Below, piece after piece: positions 13,794 through 14,527 of a DNA stretch of 14,527 bases (the stretch's first letter is position 1; each line of letters begins with the position of its first letter). Source of the DNA: Desulfuromusa sp. (GTDB taxonomy: Bacteria; Desulfobacterota; Desulfuromonadia; Desulfuromonadales; Geopsychrobacteraceae); assembly GCA_029934755.1 (NCBI GenBank), contig JAOZLQ010000044.1:1-14527 (forward strand), given 5' to 3'. The translations under genes were made by a program, and so were the position numbers. The notes below the pieces were generated by a model. That model had not been told where the DNA came from, made no database searches, and saw only the letters and a program-made list of their open reading frames with translations.

Positions 13794-14522
13794 ATGATTG
13801 AATTTAAAGGTGTTAATAAGTGGTTCGGTAAACTTCATGTTTTAAACCAGATAGATTTAATGATTCCAAAAGGAGAGGTGTTGGTTATCTGTGGCCCGAG
13901 CGGTTCAGGTAAGTCGACCCTGATCAGATGTATCAACAAGCTTGAACCAATCCAGAAAGGCGAGATCATTGTTAATGAGATGTCTTTACAGGATTCTGCT
14001 ACCAATTTAACCAAACTACGAGGTGACATTGGATTTGTATTTCAGCAATTTCATCTTTATCCCCATATGACAGCTTTACAGAACATCATGTTGGCTCCAG
14101 TCAATGTCAAAAAACTCAAAAAAACGGAAGCTGAAAAAATCGCCAGAGAAAAATTGGAGCGGGTTGGTCTAGATGAAAAAGCAAACTCCTATCCTGCACA
14201 ACTTTCCGGTGGACAGCAACAACGGGTGGCTATCGCTCGTGGGCTTGCTATGTCTCCGGAAATTATGCTTTTTGATGAGCCAACTTCTGCGTTAGACCCC
14301 GAAATGATTGGCGAAGTATTGGATGTTATGGTGAGTTTGGCGTCCGAAGGTATCACTATGTGTGTTGTAACCCATGAGATGGGCTTTGCCAAAAAAGTAG
14401 CCGATCGGGTTCTTTTTATGGATGAAGGGAAAATTGTAGAAACTGGAACACCGGTTGACTTTTTTGATAATCCCAAGACCGATCGTGCTGCAGATTTCAT
14501 CAGTAAAATATTGACGCATTAG
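13794..14522 (+). CDS. Amino-acid ABC transporter ATP-binding protein
   Basis: Cytoplasmic ATPase subunit (GlnQ/HisP type) that powers the transporter. Complete at 242 residues. Seen: aromatic A-loop region KWFGKLHVL (9-17), Walker A GPSGSGKST (34-42), Q-loop FVFQQFHLYPHMT (81-93), ABC signature LSGGQQQR (137-144), Walker B IMLFDEP (157-163) followed by the D-loop SALD, and switch His194 in VVTHEMGFA. The TRAADFISKIL tail is typical of polar amino-acid ATPases. The start at 13794 fits the family; AGAAGGG is about 11 nt upstream, a weak, distant ribosome site. A 69-nt gap with a hairpin separates it from the permeases. The gene ends 5 nt before the window does. Confidence 0.96.
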   Translation: MIEFKGVNKWFGKLHVLNQIDLMIPKGEVLVICGPSGSGKSTLIRCINKLEPIQKGEIIVNEMSLQDSATNLTKLRGDIGFVFQQFHLYPHMTALQNIMLAPVNVKKLKKTEAEKIAREKLERVGLDEKANSYPAQLSGGQQQRVAIARGLAMSPEIMLFDEPTSALDPEMIGEVLDVMVSLASEGITMCVVTHEMGFAKKVADRVLFMDEGKIVETGTPVDFFDNPKTDRAADFISKILTH

Positions 14523-14527
14523 TGAAT

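Noticed and set aside
14189..14500. 103-codon minus-strand frame inside the ATPase gene.
   Set aside because: Antisense shadow of a highly conserved ABC ATPase, rich in Ser, Pro and Cys as expected from reverse reading of that sequence.
1..14527. CRISPR arrays, insertion sequences, phage genes, tRNA/rRNA genes or defence systems.
   Set aside because: No repeat-spacer pattern, transposase motif, terminal repeats or cloverleaf was seen; every substantial open frame is a housekeeping, transport or regulatory gene.

Overview
The window looks like a stretch of bacterial chromosome, moderately AT-rich and densely coded, with core housekeeping genes and no sign of phage, insertion sequences, CRISPR or tRNA/rRNA genes. 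A deltaproteobacterial (Desulfobacterota) host fits best. The reasons are a bacterial arginine kinase (known from Desulfotalea-like sulfate reducers and some myxobacteria), a PATAN/DUF4388 regulator beside a PilT-type motor ATPase, and the general flavour of the proteins. This assignment is inference from gene content; no rRNA is present to confirm it.

Layout. (1) 1-999: 3' part of an arginine kinase gene, ended by a good intrinsic terminator (1024-1059). (2) 1065-3962, minus strand: a two-gene operon with a DUF4388 (PATAN) / receiver-like / GAF-like regulator followed 9 nt later by a PilT-family ATPase. (3) 4092-7141, plus: glycerate 2-kinase (MOFRL type), pyruvate kinase with the K+-independent signature, and a small protein of unknown function. 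(4) 7297-8586, plus: yacG (57 codons), queD and queE, the last two overlapping by 29 nt; they supply early steps of queuosine synthesis. (5) 8606-9660, minus: rsmD-coaD, a common bacterial pair, with a perfect TATAAT box upstream of a corrected rsmD start. (6) 9933-11267, plus: a full-length Lys9-like saccharopine dehydrogenase behind a promoter-like region with two inverted repeats. (7) 11474-14522, plus: a complete polar amino-acid ABC transporter (binding protein, two permeases, ATPase), with a strong promoter candidate, a foldable leader of about 135 nt, and two intercistronic hairpins.

How the genes may work together. Glycerate kinase and pyruvate kinase bracket the enolase step (2-phosphoglycerate to PEP to pyruvate). 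The saccharopine dehydrogenase and the transporter may serve amino-acid (possibly lysine-related) uptake and breakdown, although the substrate cannot be read from sequence and no lysine-ketoglutarate reductase is in view. The PATAN protein is a plausible partner or controller of the neighbouring pilus motor.

I did not find a clearly new multi-gene system. The most interesting unexplained signals are RNA-level: the leader upstream of the ABC operon, with a 27-codon upstream ORF whose stop overlaps the binding-protein start, and a long hairpin between binding protein and permease that buries the most upstream permease ATG. Three starts are revised or questioned: the DUF4388 gene to 3962, rsmD to 9660 and the first permease to 12401.
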